NCBI GenBank assembly: GCA_022661535.1
Contig: JAKULF010000010.1
Location: forward strand, 2,108,001 to 2,172,000
Source of the DNA: Eutypa lata
Lineage: Eukaryota; Ascomycota; Sordariomycetes; Xylariales; Diatrypaceae
Direction: 5' to 3'
Length of the DNA stretch: 64,000 nt
Shown here: piece after piece, positions 35,707 to 48,570 of the stretch
How positions within the stretch are numbered: position 1 is the stretch's first letter
How the letters are laid out: every line of letters begins with the position of its first letter
Program-made: the position numbers and the translations under genes
Notes under the pieces: model-generated
Databases searched by the model: none
What the model was told of the DNA's origin: nothing
The model's input: the letters and a program-made list of their open reading frames with translations, nothing else

Positions 35707-37389
35707 TTAACGTATCATAGTAGAGCAGGTTTTGACAACCTGTTTGAGGTTATTTTGGATTCTATTTCTTAGAACATGCCTTGTCCCAACTCTATTGTCC
35801 CTCTACGGCAGGAAAAGTCTAAGGAAAGACGGGCTTGATAGATCCCTCATTCTGAGAGGGGAGTTTCTGGACAAGCACTTTTATTACGCAATAATGTCCC
35901 ATAACTTCCAATTCATGTTCAAGTTCATTATGTTAGTCTGAATATCAGCCAAGCAACGCTTAGCTATCACCCTCCCCTAACGAGCGTTATCCTAAGCATA
36001 CAACAGGTGCAGCTTTACACTAGCTTCTGATTATATTCAAAGATTATTATAGCTGTAGAAGTTATAGTTCCTACCATAATTTTAGTATGGGAATCTCAAC
36101 GGCGTATCGGAGCTACGAGTGATTTCCTTACTGTCCACCCACAAGTCCCGACCTGGGATTCCCGAGGAGTGCTTGTGCATTAGGCATCCCATATTTTGAA
36201 TACGAGACGCCGAACCTAATGTCCTATTGTGTTTCGCTAATCCACTCGCTCATTTATTTGAATAGGCGGATGGAGAGGAATATTAAACCAGTGTGGTCGA
36301 GACGATCCTTCATGTAACTATATTGCTCAGACTGGGCCAGACCGTCGATGCAGCTGCGGCTATCGGTGCGACAGGACGAAATGGGAGAGAAGCGAATATA
36401 AGACGATTCATATTATACTTTAAATGACAGAGAGATGAGAATTGATTCCGGTTGTCTAGCCCTTTTCTCAGCGGTGTCTAGAGAATCCCTGGTTATACAC
36501 TAACTTGGAGACTGCTTATAATCCCTAGACTTTCAAGCCCGCCAAAGAGAAAGGATATAATTAATACTTTTATTTCGTTTACATATTACTTCTACAACCG
36601 GTAAATTCTACTATGTAGGTCAATGATAGCCAACCCCTGTCCCCCGCCGGTCGTAGCTCATCCTATATTTGTAGGCATTGAAGTCTAGCCCCTTAAAGAG
36701 CAAAATAATTAATTAATGAACTCTTTAATTGAGGCTGCAGGTGGCATGTAACAGCTGGAGTGTAGCAGCAAGCATCGTGCAGATATTGACAGCAGACCTG
36801 CGCTGTCGCAAGTTTCAGACGGAGCACACTCCGGATGGAACGTACTCCATCATTTCCCCAATACCACCCTACCTAAACTTGACTAGTCGACCTGACATTA
36901 AGATCGAGGCTACCCTCAGGAACTTAGTGTAGATCTTAGTGAGATCTCCTAGGCTCTATCTGTAGTATGACATCTGGTTATAGAGCTAATCCTATTTGCT
37001 ATTACCATCGGAATCTCGAGAGGTATGTATTTATATGCTCTTCGTGAATCGATGTTGCATTGGAGGTTCCGGTTAGACGTAATGTATACACTAGGATTCC
37101 CAGAACTGGGCATATATGAACGGGGTACCAATACGTCGCGTTACTTACCCACTGAAGTGAAAAGCACGAAGTTGGACGAACCACAGACGATAGAACAAGG
37201 GGTCGACTGTGCAGTCAAGCAGCCACGTGCATATTGATTGCGGCTGGATTTCACATCTTGGGGCTCTATCCGCGTTCCCACGCAACACGATAATCCCACC
37301 CATCTCTCACATCGATTCGCTTTGGACCAGGGATTGGCTGATACTCTTCTCTTAGCTACGGATTCCGTGCAACAACAATTCCTATCCAT
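35707..37389. other. intergenic, no gene seen
   Basis: About 1.7 kb AT-rich DNA between the paralog pair and YAR1. Short frames only. Confidence 0.45.
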
Positions 37390-38469
37390 CTACGTTCCAC
37401 CACCACTGGCAGCACTATTGCTGCTGCTACCGCCTGCTGTATTTCCATTAGCCGACGGCCTATCTCCATCATCCACGTTGTTGTTGTCCTCCGCCATCTC
37501 GACGTCCCGAACACCATCCGCTAAGCCCCCTTCACCGTCGGTGGTCTCCCCCATCGCGTTGTCTCCTTCAATATCTCTGCTCTGCGATAGGAAGTAGTCA
37601 ACGACGTGCATGTGGCTATTGAACGCGGCAAGGTCCAGGGGTATCTGGTCCTTGTCGTTGGCAGTGGCGGGCAGGGCACCGCGCGACAGCAGGAGCTTGA
37701 CAACGTCGAGGTGGCCTCCCAGGCAGGCCCAGTGCAGCGCCGTGTTGCCGAACGAGTTCCGGGCGTTGATGTAACTAGTCTGCTCTGATGGATCTTCCTC
37801 TCTTCGCTGTTCCTGTTGCTGTTGCTGTTGGGCTGAATCTAGCGACTCTATTGGTGGTGTTGTTGATGAGGTTGTGGTTTCTGTAGTTTTCGATGGCAAT
37901 GATGGCTTCACAGGTAAAAGTGATAGTAGGTATGTGACGGTTTCTAGCACTCATGTCAGCAAACATTCCTCTCTCCCTTTGTCAATTCCCGTGTAGCAGG
38001 AAAAACAATAGCCAGGTAGGCACGTGACAGAAACATCTTGATTGAAGTAGAGCTGATGCGTGACATGCAAGATCAAGCACACCACATCAACCACGTGCGC
38101 ATATTACATAGCCTCATCAGCGATGACCTGATAAAGACACGTCCCCGCCCCTATCTTCTCATGATCCTGTCGTCGTCGTAGAGTAGCGCCATGCCGAAAC
38201 CCTCCCTAACAAATGCACGTCGCAGAAAGTGATGAAGAAAGAAAAAGGGAAGAAAACAGTCCCCGCTTACTTGAATGTCCATTGGCAGCAGCCATGTGCA
38301 GACACGTCGCCTGGCCATCGTCCCGAGCAGCCTCCAACACCTCGGCCGAGGTGGCACCCTCGCGAGCCGCCAGCTCCTTCAGCATCACGGCGAGCTCCGC
38401 TTCGTTGCCCGTCCGCGCCAGGTACACCAGATCGTCGACCTCATCCTCCGAGAGCTTCGGCGGCGCCAT
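37390..38469 (-). CDS. YAR1: ankyrin-repeat ribosome assembly factor YAR1
   Basis: Yar1 is the dedicated chaperone of ribosomal protein Rps3 during 40S assembly. Exons 38469-38271 and 37943-37390 give 250 aa; the donor is GTAAGC and the phase closes to Lys. Residues 1-67 end with the first ankyrin motif (CLHMAAANGHS), continued after the intron by KTVTYLLSLLP. A Ser/Thr and poly-Gln linker (about 85-115) precedes the second repeat (GNTALHWACLGGHLDVVKLL, from residue 132) and a third (IPLDLAAFNSHMHVVDYFL). The tail is acidic and then Gly/Ser-rich. The order LHMAAANGH then GNTALHW is the same as in yeast Yar1; the extended linker and tail are the main differences. Confidence 0.85.
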
Positions 38470-39392
38470 CTCAATTGTAATTTTCCTTTTCCTTGGATTG
38501 TTGTTCCTTCGCTGCGCCCCCTTTTTGGCGTTCTTATCCCTTCACTTGACCAAGGAATCCCTTTTCGGAATTTTTTTTTCAGTGGGGCTAATGTCTGCAG
38601 AGATCTACCTCACACTAACTAGGTACTTTGGTAGTAAATGAGGGGGCCAAAACAAAATCGTCTGACAGCTTTCAGGGTTTCAAGTTGGATTTATGACCTT
38701 GAGCCAGATCCTGTAATAATATAAACCAGGTTACGACAAATTCGAGAGACGTTCGCTTGGTGTGTAAATTTAAGCAAGTGTTGACTTACAGTTCAATTTC
38801 GGGCGAAAATGCGCCTTACAAAACCAAATTTCAGTGGGGCAAATAGTGCTAGGTAATAATTGTTGTCCTTGTGTTAGTCACGTGATCCCATCATTATCTG
38901 GGTTATACACGTCGATGCTTAGAACAATGTTGGACGAAATATTCATTGGTATGAAACGGCAATTGGTGGGCTATATAATATGTCTAAGTATTTAAGCCGG
39001 TTCGAAAGTATCGAATGTATGTTACATGTAAGCCCACACCAAAGGTTTCCTAAAAGGTCTTCTTACTGTTTCGGCCTACCAGACATTATTTCAAACAGTA
39101 AAATGTTCCTTACCAAATCAAATATATCATATACATATACCTGTCAAGTTCCGGAGTGTAATAATCAGGTGTTGATTCTGTATGTCTGTATCTGTAGCCC
39201 TAGGGCGCTCAGACATTCACTTTCTCCTAAGGAATCCATACCCATAGCAACCATCACTTAGGCCACCAAATCATTACACCTCCTGCTGATAATACCTAAC
39301 TATGCACCTAACTTAGGTGGGATGACGATTCCCCCCTCCCAAAAAAAGAGAAGAAAAAGGCGAGCGAATTGACCGACAAGATCTCTATCCAT
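38470..39392. other. intergenic with copy of a dispersed repeat
   Basis: No gene seen. Contains the second copy (39245-39268) of a 24-bp sequence also found at 2013-2036, with weaker similarity on both sides. Confidence 0.5.
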
Positions 39393-40884
39393 CTATACTA
39401 GCCTCGCATCAAGCCAGGCGCCAATCTTCTTTGCATCATCCACTGCTTGAATCTCTGCCTTGATATTTAACATCAACATGAGTTGTAATTCGTGAATCAG
39501 ATCATCATCGTCCATATTTCCTTCATCAACTAATTTCCTGGTGAGATTGATTGACTTCCGTTGGTCCCTAATTGTGAGGTGTGTCACGGATTGACTGTAG
39601 TTGAGAACATCGCTGCTGGTGACTCCGAGCCACCAGAGGCTAGGGATTGTTACCCCTTGTTCATGGCTTAGACGACGACTGCCGAACTTATAAGTGCGCA
39701 TTATAGCGATTCCGTCAGGGTCGAAGTCGACTAGGGCATAAATTGGAATTGTTGGGCATGATAAGTGTAGTTGGTGGAGAAATTTGCGCGTTGCTAGGTC
39801 TGGATACCCCTTTGCCTACCCTCAGCGTGAGAAGTTTGATCTCCAGTGATGACGCCATTACAATATTAGATACTCACAGTGACAATAATTCCTGGACCTG
39901 CTGCTGAGTTTTGAAAGTATCGAGATACCGCCAGGGAATGAAATGTTGCCTAACCACGGGAAATTAGAAGATCCTTCATACCTGTCAATGAGGACGACAT
40001 ACCTGTTTTTCAATGACAAGTATCCATTTCGTGGACCTGGCGTCGATCTGTGAAATGAAATCGACTTGAGGGACAGGTGTTCCCTACTTCAAAATTAGTT
40101 ACCCAACATATAAATGACAGTTGAGAACAACCGACATTCTTCTCAACACTGTAATCAACCTTAGATGCATCCTGTGATGTAATCTGTAGATTGCCTGCTA
40201 TAAGGCCCTTAGAACCGGCCACCTGGAATCGCAGTCAATATCATCTTAGGTGCATACCAGGACATGGAGACAAACAATATTCATGTCGGATCTTCCGACA
40301 CCGAGGGAAAAAGAGATGTCGTCAACCAGTCGGTCAAGATAGCATTGCGACCCAAATAGATCTTTATCCGCATAAAACACGTCCCTGTGCCTTATTAGTT
40401 GTTCTATTAGAAAACAAATTCATGTCACTGTTGTAAGCTGACAAGTCAAGATTAGGGGAGTTCGAACCTTTTGGTAGGCACGGTACCAGAGATGAGAGCA
40501 CGGTGAGAAATGGTGAGAATTTTAAGAATACAGCCTTAGGGGAGTGAAAATAAGTCATCAGTTCCAAGGTTACTAATTGGAGGTAAGCCACTCACTGAAT
40601 CTTTTCACCTCACTAGCGTTTGTGCTTGGATAATGGACCAGCCTTTCATTAACGGATTGACGAGTACGCAGCGGAATTGTCAACACTCGGTTTCCAAGGA
40701 GTGCGTTGGCAATACGTTCTAGAATTGCCTCGATTTTGGAAATGACAGCAGTTGCTGAGAGATTCTGACGGTTGTTGCTCGAAATTGAAGCAAGAATGTT
40801 GCGGCTTCCCCTAGGATGAGATATGGGGCCTGGCGCAGAAAGCTGATCGGGGGATGACGGGATCAATAAAGGCTGGTTGTCCAT
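39393..40884 (-). CDS. SPO11: meiotic double-strand-break enzyme SPO11 (TopoVIA-like)
   Basis: Catalyses the DNA breaks that start meiotic recombination. The gene is broken into seven exons in my model: 40884-40596, 40534-40468, 40384-40276, 40222-40136, 40083-40003, 39949-39878 and 39815-39393, giving 375 aa with all phases closing. The 5Y-CAP domain has RALISGTVPTKRDVFY, with the catalytic Tyr at about 123, then LDRLVDDISFSLGV. The Toprim domain has KWILVIEK (Glu about 209), AKGYPDLATRKFL (from about 236) and VDFDPDG (Asp about 265 and 267). The C-terminal GVTIPSLWWLGVTSSDVL is also typical. Several donors are non-consensus (GTTCGA, GTTTGT, GTCGGT), so individual junctions need transcript support, but recovery of every family motif in frame makes the gene call firm. 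Confidence 0.88.
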
Positions 40885-43368
40885 AGTATTGATCCAGGAG
40901 ACTCGTAAGTGTTACATAGCTACTGCCTAGCTAGCATAGGAATAGAATCTATCGGGTTCACATAATGCCCCTGCGGATTTGGAGGGGTATTTGCGAGTGC
41001 GACGGTAGGGTATTAATGAGAAGTTTGCAGATGGCTGGACAGTAGCTAATGTTCAACAATTTACGCCGAAACCGAGCGAGCTGCACATGGGAGGCGTACC
41101 CACCTACATACACGTGAGAAATCAAAATAAATATATTGGAAGGGCAGGAGCAGGCGAGCATATGAAATCGCTCCAGGGCGCACCCGCCTTTTGCTGAACA
41201 TACCTATTTAAGCATAGGAGCCATTCCCACCCCGCATAATTAAATGAATTCGCTCTGCTGGGGTAGTAGTTGACTATGTAGGTATTTGTTATCATAAGTC
41301 TTAAGATTTGTTAGGATCACATACTACAGGTAATTATCAAACTAAAGTGTTCTTGAAGAGCGGCCAATTAAACCCGCTGGAAGTGTCGTAAAAGTCCGTG
41401 GGCTTCATACGAATATTGATCCACCGCTAGATAAAACTTCATAAGGAGATAAAAATGGCAAACTGCTGCGGAACTAGCAAATGGCGGCATCTCTTACTCC
41501 AGATACTACAATACATCGTTCGCATGAGTGTTTGGAAAGCTACTTGCTGGCCTTGTAAGATATCGTTAGGACAGTTTCTTGCACCTGCTGTCAGATTAAA
41601 AGGTGCCCAGGGTGATTAACTAGCCAAAGGGAAATAGGCAGCATAGCAGTTAGATTTATAGATAGGAGATGAATGACCCCTGATGTTTCCGCTCCTAAGC
41701 TGTAACTCTGGTATCCGGCAGATGTTATATGGCTATCCACAGTATTGAATCTTGAATGCCCTTATTGCATTGTCTATCAACGCACGGTAGGCTTTATTAC
41801 ATTTCTAGATTTAGCTACACAGTTCCCACCCGCTTACTGAAAAGGATTTGTGTTCCCTGAAGGAGACATCGTTCTATGATACTTGGAATCTCAAGTAGGC
41901 AGAAGATGTGTTATCATCAACCTGTAGTACTAATTATAGAGCCATGAAATCGGACCACAAATACACCCACTAGATACAGATTCGCAGTTACAGTTTATGT
42001 CTATTCATTCAATACTATTTGACGCAGATTCATTGTAACTCATTCTAGGCAAGTGCTTCGTTGGGTTGGGTTGTGTTGCATGACAGCCTACATTCAAACC
42101 AAGGTACTTATCTACCAACTAGGTAATTTAGGTACATACATAGGGTTATGGTTTATAGACCAGGGCATCATCTAATAAACATATGAAGTACTTCATTATC
42201 TAACCATAGAAAAGAGCAATGAGTTTAGTTCCAAAGAGTCTGTTTACCTGGTGAATGGCAGAGGAGGAGTATCAAGCTGTTTTCTTGGTCAAGAAGGCTG
42301 GCAGGCTGGAATCCGTATTACGGTAGTGGCTTGGTAGGTCCCTAAGCAGCTCTGAGTTATGGTGCATTACCTAGGTAGGTAGCGGGTTGGAGAGCTCCGA
42401 GCTTATGACGGTTGGGGCCGCCATGCGCATTAGCTCCGGGTCACCGCCCGGCAGAAAAGGGACAAAAGGTCTAGACTCTACAAATACCTAGACCTTACGT
42501 TTCCCCCCTGCATCCCTCCCGTCATTATTCCGATCGTTTGGTTGGCCATGATCTCATTGATGATCAATTGCCTTTTGTAGTGACCTCATTGTCCAAATGT
42601 AAATTGCCACTGTTTGAACGCATGCTCTGCGTACTCAATGACGTATTCGCATTTACAGAAGCTTTCATATTGCCTAACTCTAAGCCTCCAATTCTCCTCC
42701 AGACATAACTACATACAATACATACCCGCCTACAATGTGCCTCTACTATACAGGACATGGCTGTTCCTATACAAAAGCTGACAGCCCGACACCAGGCGTC
42801 TGTGAGGATGTAGGTAAATATATGAATTGCATCTGTTAAGCCTATATTTGATGCTTGAGGAGGATATATCAAACCATTTCTTTGGCACCCCAAAAAGAAT
42901 AGTTACGAGATAGCCTTGTAATATGTATGTAGGCATACATATCTACATACATGGGTAGGATCTCCGTTTTTGAGCCACACAGACGGAGCAAAGGTTCCTA
43001 CTCGTGGTAGTTAAGCTTCTACAATGACGTTATATCCTTCATCATTCGTCATGTTCACTCCACCAAGATCTCATTGAGCTGGTGTTTTCTTTGTTACAAC
43101 AGTAGTATTCACTGCCCATGTAGCGATCAATCACTCAGCAGCTCGATGAAAGCTAGACCATGTTAGCCTATTGTATTCTCCTGCAGTTTTCCTTCTCTCT
43201 CTAAGGTATTCCGCCTTTTTATTCGGAGGTAGTGCCCATTACGCTTACAACTTATATGTCCTGCATGTATTATGAAATTACAGTGGTAGGCGTCACCTTT
43301 ATTCTATCTTTCCGCTTTTTCATAATCTTCGCCAGGTAACATCGTCTTGACTCCACTAACCACTTCGG
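40885..43368. other. intergenic region between SPO11 and UVE1
   Basis: Divergent promoter space of about 2.5 kb. TACCTAGGTAGGTAG-type motifs at 42366-42380. One short Cys-bearing frame at 41455-41619 is listed separately at low confidence. Confidence 0.5.
41455..41619 (+). CDS. possible 54-aa cysteine-bearing small protein
   Basis: ATG in a good fungal start context (AAAAATGGC), 54 codons, then TAA. The peptide starts MANCCGTSKW, has four Cys residues, a hydrophobic middle and no clear signal peptide. It has no recognised relatives and could be chance. Confidence 0.18.
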   Translation: MANCCGTSKWRHLLLQILQYIVRMSVWKATCWPCKISLGQFLAPAVRLKGAQGD

Positions 43369-45828
43369 ATGTTCACCCCCCCTCGAGCTCTGATTTGCTT
43401 ATTGAATTCGCTACTTGGTTTCCACCATTTCCACCACCACGGTCTTTTCGTTCCAGGTCGGCACTATATTTCAAATATATGTAGTCCATTCCCATTACAA
43501 CTGGTTTTCTTTCATATCATGGCCTCCAAGAAGAGAAAGACGAGCATGGCACTTCTTTATGAGAACAGCCCCCCCAAGGAGGAACAATCCGATGCGACTA
43601 CCCCCAGTGTTACGCCTCGCCGGAGGTCCACGCGGGCTCAGAGGTCTGTTGAAGATGAAGGACTCAAACCCAATGGCAACCCACAGAAACCCAGCCAAGG
43701 GCTCCAGTCAAATGGCAGGTCAGAGGGCGGTGGGACAGTTGACACTCGATCGTTGGTTGCGAAGATGAAGCCGAGCAAGCTAGAGAGAGCGAGAGTTGAC
43801 AAGGCTATGGAGAGGCTACGCGAGATGGAGGACGATTTCTATGATACTACTAAGAGGCAAAAACGGATGGTAGATGAGAGTTTAGTTAACGCCCCTAAGA
43901 GAGAGGAAGAGGGTGCATTTTTCCCAACACCTCGAGAGGCCAACCCTCCGAGTATCTCACCAACAACGGAAAAGAAGGGTCTTGGCCAAATGGACCCGAC
44001 CCTCGACAAGGAGCAGGGGGGCAACCCTTTACCGGCGCCTCTCGCCGGAGGAGACCCGGAGGATAGAGACTTGTTTGGTGTGCCGGAGGAGACCGATATA
44101 AATCTTTTCAAGCAGGAGGGCGCGCGAGCACCACCGGTCAATAGTGACTACCTGCCGTTGCCATGGAAAGGGAGATTAGGATATGTAAATCGCCCTGCTG
44201 ATCGTGCTTAGACGATCCCAACCGGGAAAAGTACGCATTCTGACGCGGAATAGGCTTGCTTAAATACATATCTCCGACAAGCAGACACCCCAGTTTTCTC
44301 TTCACGAACTTGTCGAATGGCTTCTATCTTGGAACACCAGCACCCGCTCCAAGATCCTTCACAGCCCGAACACCCTACGAAGAATCGTCCGGATAAGCAC
44401 CAGCCTGCAGATGTTGCTAGGGGTCAGAAATACGTCCAGAACTTAGGCCTGGCCAACGCACGCGATATTATCAAGATGCTGAGGTGGAACGAAAAGTACG
44501 GCATCAGATTCATGCGCCTCAGCTCCGAAATGTTCCCATTTGCAAGTCACGTAGAATACGGTTACAAGCTGGAGTCCTTCGCCGCCGAAACGCTCGCTGA
44601 AGTTGGTAGAGTCGCAGCAGAACTTGGGCACAGGCTTACAACGCATCCCGGTCAGGTATGTTATTTATTGAATGAATTCTCTTGCATTCTCCGAAGCTTC
44701 CCTCATATAGTGGCACTGAATGCTAATTTCACTGAATGCTAATTTGTGCACTAGTTTACGCAGCTAGGGTCGCCACGACCTGAGGTTATACAATCGGCGA
44801 TTCGTGATCTCGAGTATCACGACGAGATGCTTACGTTATTGCGGCTACCGGAACAGCAAAATAGAGATGCTGTTATGATTATACATATGGGAGGAATGTA
44901 CGGTGATAAGGGCGCCACTCTCGACCGGTTCAGGGCCAACTACGCGAAGCTTTCGCCTAGCATCAAGGCACGGCTAGTACTCGAGAACGACGACGTATGT
45001 TGGACTGTACACGACCTACTTCCTCTCTGCGAGGAGCTAAACATCCCAATGGTGCTGGACTTCCACCATCACAACATACTGTTCGACGCGTCTAAGATTC
45101 GCGAGGGCACGAAGGATATCGTGGATCTATACCCCCGTATCAGGGCGACATGGGACCGCAAGAAGATCAGGCAAAAGATGCACTACAGCGAGCCGTGTCC
45201 TGAAGCGGTGACACCACGACAGCGACGCAAGCACAGCCCCCGAGTCATGACGCTACCGCCATGCCCGCCAGACATGGACCTCATGATCGAGGCCAAGGAT
45301 AAGGAGCAGGCCGTCTTGAACCTGATGCGCAACTTCCGGCTCCCTGGCTGGGACCAGTTCCACAATATGATACCGTACGAACGTGAGGACGAGAATAAGC
45401 CTTCCCCGAAGATGCCCCCGAAGAAGAAGCAGGATCAGAAGAGGAAACCGCTGCCTCAACGCAAGGTCAAGGTTGGTGAGGGCGTCTATGACTATGAGGA
45501 GGAAGCGCTGCCGCCGGATGAGCAAGCAAACGAAGAGTCGAAACCGCCATCGCTACTGAACGAGGTTCCAGCGTCGGAAATAGGCATGGGAGGTCCACAG
45601 AATAGGGTTTTCTGGCCTGTGGGCATGGAGGAGTGGCTACGCCCGAAGAAGCGCGAGGTCAAGAAGAAGACTCCAGCTATGGCTGCTGGCGCTAAGCTGG
45701 AGGGGGAAGAAGAGGGGGAGAGTTTGAAGGGGGTAGTGGAGGCGAACACGACGCCGAAACCGAAACCAAAACCGAGAAAAAGGAAGAAGAAGGTTGAGGC
45801 TGAGGACGACAATGGTGACGATGGCTAA
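43369..45828 (+). CDS. UVE1: UV-damage endonuclease UVDE
   Basis: Nicks DNA 5' to UV photoproducts, starting alternative excision repair. Exons (43369 or 43519)-44184, 44254-44655 and 44755-45828. Starting at 43519 (MASKKRKTS) gives 713 aa; an in-frame ATG at 43369 adds 50 residues with no acidic residue. The N-terminal half is low-complexity and basic (PRRRSTRAQR, KMKPSKLERARV). The UVDE TIM-barrel domain starts near LPLPWKGRLGY/ACLNTYLR at the first splice and contains FSSRTC, YGIRFMRLSSEMFPFASH, LTTHPGQ/FTQLGSP at the second splice, VMIIHMGGMYGDKG, RLVLENDD and MVLDFHHHN, the metal-binding His/Glu/Asp set. The C-terminal tail is Lys/Pro-rich (KPKPRKRKKK), a likely nuclear signal. Both introns have GTAAAT/GTATGT donors. 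Confidence 0.93.
44714..44745 (+). repeat. 16-bp perfect tandem duplication in UVE1 intron 2
   Basis: CACTGAATGCTAATTT occurs twice in a row just before the CACTAG acceptor. Each copy holds a TGCTAAT branch-site-like sequence. Confidence 0.85.
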
Positions 45829-48570
45829 CTGACAGGTACCGCAATTATATCCTGACTTTGGGCTATCGGTCTGTCCCCGTGTATGATTTATGTACGTGTG
45901 CGTAGGTGTATTACGATGTAGGTTGGCGTGTAGGTGTTGTGTTCCGTGGCGGATATGCTAGGCTGAGGGTGTAGTGGTGTTAATTGGGTTAAAATGGTGT
46001 TGGGCAGACAGGTTGAGCAATGCTATACACACGTTTCTGTAGTCTAAAGCTGCATAGCTACTCAACACAGTGGAAATGTTACGCATTTACTCACGGGTAA
46101 ACTATCGTTATGTTTGTGCAAGCGGCATTCTCCCCCCTATTTCGATGTTGCTGCCCAAACCCCTCAACCAGTCAACCTCGTTCACATGATTACACATGTT
46201 GAGTTATAAAAAGAAGAAAATATTTCTTTCGGAGGCTGAGAGAGAAGAAGATGGCAAATCCTCTCAGCCATAAACGAAGTGAGAGGGATTATCTATCTGG
46301 GTGCTACACGACGCATGTCCGGAGTTCAATGAAAAGGCGGTCACGTTCGATGGCAGAGTCTGCAGAATGCTATCTATAGGTAATGCGTATTTGCTCGGGG
46401 ACCCCGAAGGTGAGTGCGTGAAGCTATCGTCACTTGTAGAACTATGTGGCTATGGAGGAGTCTAGATCCGTCTCAATATGGGGGCTAAAGTGATAGATAG
46501 TAGGCGACTGGGGTAGAGGGGCAAAGCGGCAAAAGGGGCTGCATCCTTCCGCGCGCAACCCACCCCGGCTTTTTTCTTTCTCTCTCTTCATCTTTTGAAC
46601 TACCTACCTAGTTACATTATATCTCACAGGAAGCAAGTGAAAATAAATTGTTTGCTTAATATCGCCGAATACGTCGTATCACCCTTTACCTGTTTGTGTA
46701 CCTAGCCTATGGTATTGCTTAATGGACAATGGTGCGGTAAGGGCTAGGTAATTGCCAGACTGCCCACCTATCTGCCTAGCATAACGTTATAGGAGTATAG
46801 TTATTGCATACTGACGCAATTGACGCTATATGAAAGTCCTTTTAATAGTTGTAAATCCATTTGGTAAATAAGGATGGCAAGGGTGTATATATATATGAGT
46901 CTGGATAGAGTGTGGATAGTTAACTATATGCGAGCAAGAATGGCGATCATTGCAATTTCCATGTGAAAAAGAGGTTATAGTGGGAGCTATAACATCCAGC
47001 AATGACAAATGGGATGCAACTCTAGCTAGCAGACTAGGTCTATCCGTGATGGCGATCTCGTGGTTTGGGAATGTGAAACGATGCGACCTACATATGCAGT
47101 ATAGTAGTCATCGTCGACCCACTGGTAGGAGTGGTGGTATCCGAGCATCTCTATGTACAATGAGGTCATTTGGAGTCGACCCTGTATTGGTATAACAAAG
47201 GATTGTATTATCCTGAAAGAACTCGTAACTAGATGGTGAGCTGACTGGCTGAGCTAGGTTAGGGCTGGAAGTCTTTGAAGCTCGGCTGGTTGTCTCGCTT
47301 TCTTCTTGTTAATAAATCCCGATAACTTCGCAGCTAGCTAGATGGTATTAAAGGAGATGGAAAAGAGTGATGATGTCAGATCATGCCGTTTCGGGGTAAA
47401 TGGGGGCAGTAACAACGTGAGCGTGGGTTGTTCTTGTCACCGGGGCTAAAATGGGCTAGTCTGTGGTATGTAAGTATGTATGTAACTACATCATATCACC
47501 GATTAAGTACAGGAGATGAGCATAATAGCGGAAATTCAGTGGATACGGAGGAGCAGAGCTACCTGCGACGTGTTAAAGTGTACTTCGTCCTCCAGCTTCT
47601 ACTGTAGTGTTGCGGGGTGCAGGACCCAGGTCTCTCATGCTTAGTGCTAATGTTCCCCCCCAACCCAGCCCCCAACCCCTCTGCCCCTCTGTGATCTAAC
47701 AATGGATGACAGACATCGATAAAAGACTCGCAGCTGAATGTAACCAGGGTGGTGTGTGGCTCGTGCCTCCATTCTCAAGGTTTAACAATGGGAAAGCTTG
47801 CACTTGATCACACAACCAAGGAAAAAAGTTGCTTCATGGGTCAAATTCACTGTGACTCTTTTCTTGCCCTCAGAATAATCACATAAATAGGTATTAGACC
47901 ACCACCGGACCCATCATCAAAGGTACCAAATAAATCACTCAAGACAACCAAGACAACGTGGAAGGCTAGGAATATCATTATTAGTCATCTAACTACTAAC
48001 TCGTTAGGTATGTAAACTAACTATCTTTTCCTGCATCTCTCCCATTCCCGATAAATCTCGATGAAATTCCGGGGATCTTTGATACCTGCCAACCTGCAAC
48101 CCGTTATCACACGATCCCATCCATCAGTCAATTGATCACAAGACGATGGTAACGCCACCACTACAGCAACCGCCCATGCTTTCACATCCCAAGGATACTA
48201 CCACATTATCGACATTATCGGCATCATCTGCAAACCCCAGCCACAGATTCGCAACCCCCCTGCACTTATATAGATAAAGCTCAACTTTACTACCTATTTA
48301 CATACTTACGTACTTGTTCTGCAGGGACCACCAGCCTCTTTCTCCCCCCGCCATTTCCCATAATTGCGATACCATCGATACCCAAACCCAAACTTAACCG
48401 ATCCACACTTTAACAATCAATCAGCCCTTAACCATTCAACATTCTACGTACTTTATCTCTTAGATTCCACCATCGCATGCATCAACTTATTCGTATTTTC
48501 TGATCGCCAAATCTTAAGAGATAACCCTTACTAGCGACACCGGCAAGAAACAACTCCGTACTCATTCACG
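45829..48570. other. intergenic, no gene seen
   Basis: About 2.7 kb. The last 500 bases are pyrimidine-rich and look like the promoter and leader of GLC8. No supportable gene. Confidence 0.5.

Noticed and set aside
40455..40475. tRNA B-box-like GTTCGAAC
   Set aside because: Lies in a SPO11 intron, with no matching A box or cloverleaf around it. No tRNA or rRNA gene was found anywhere in the window.
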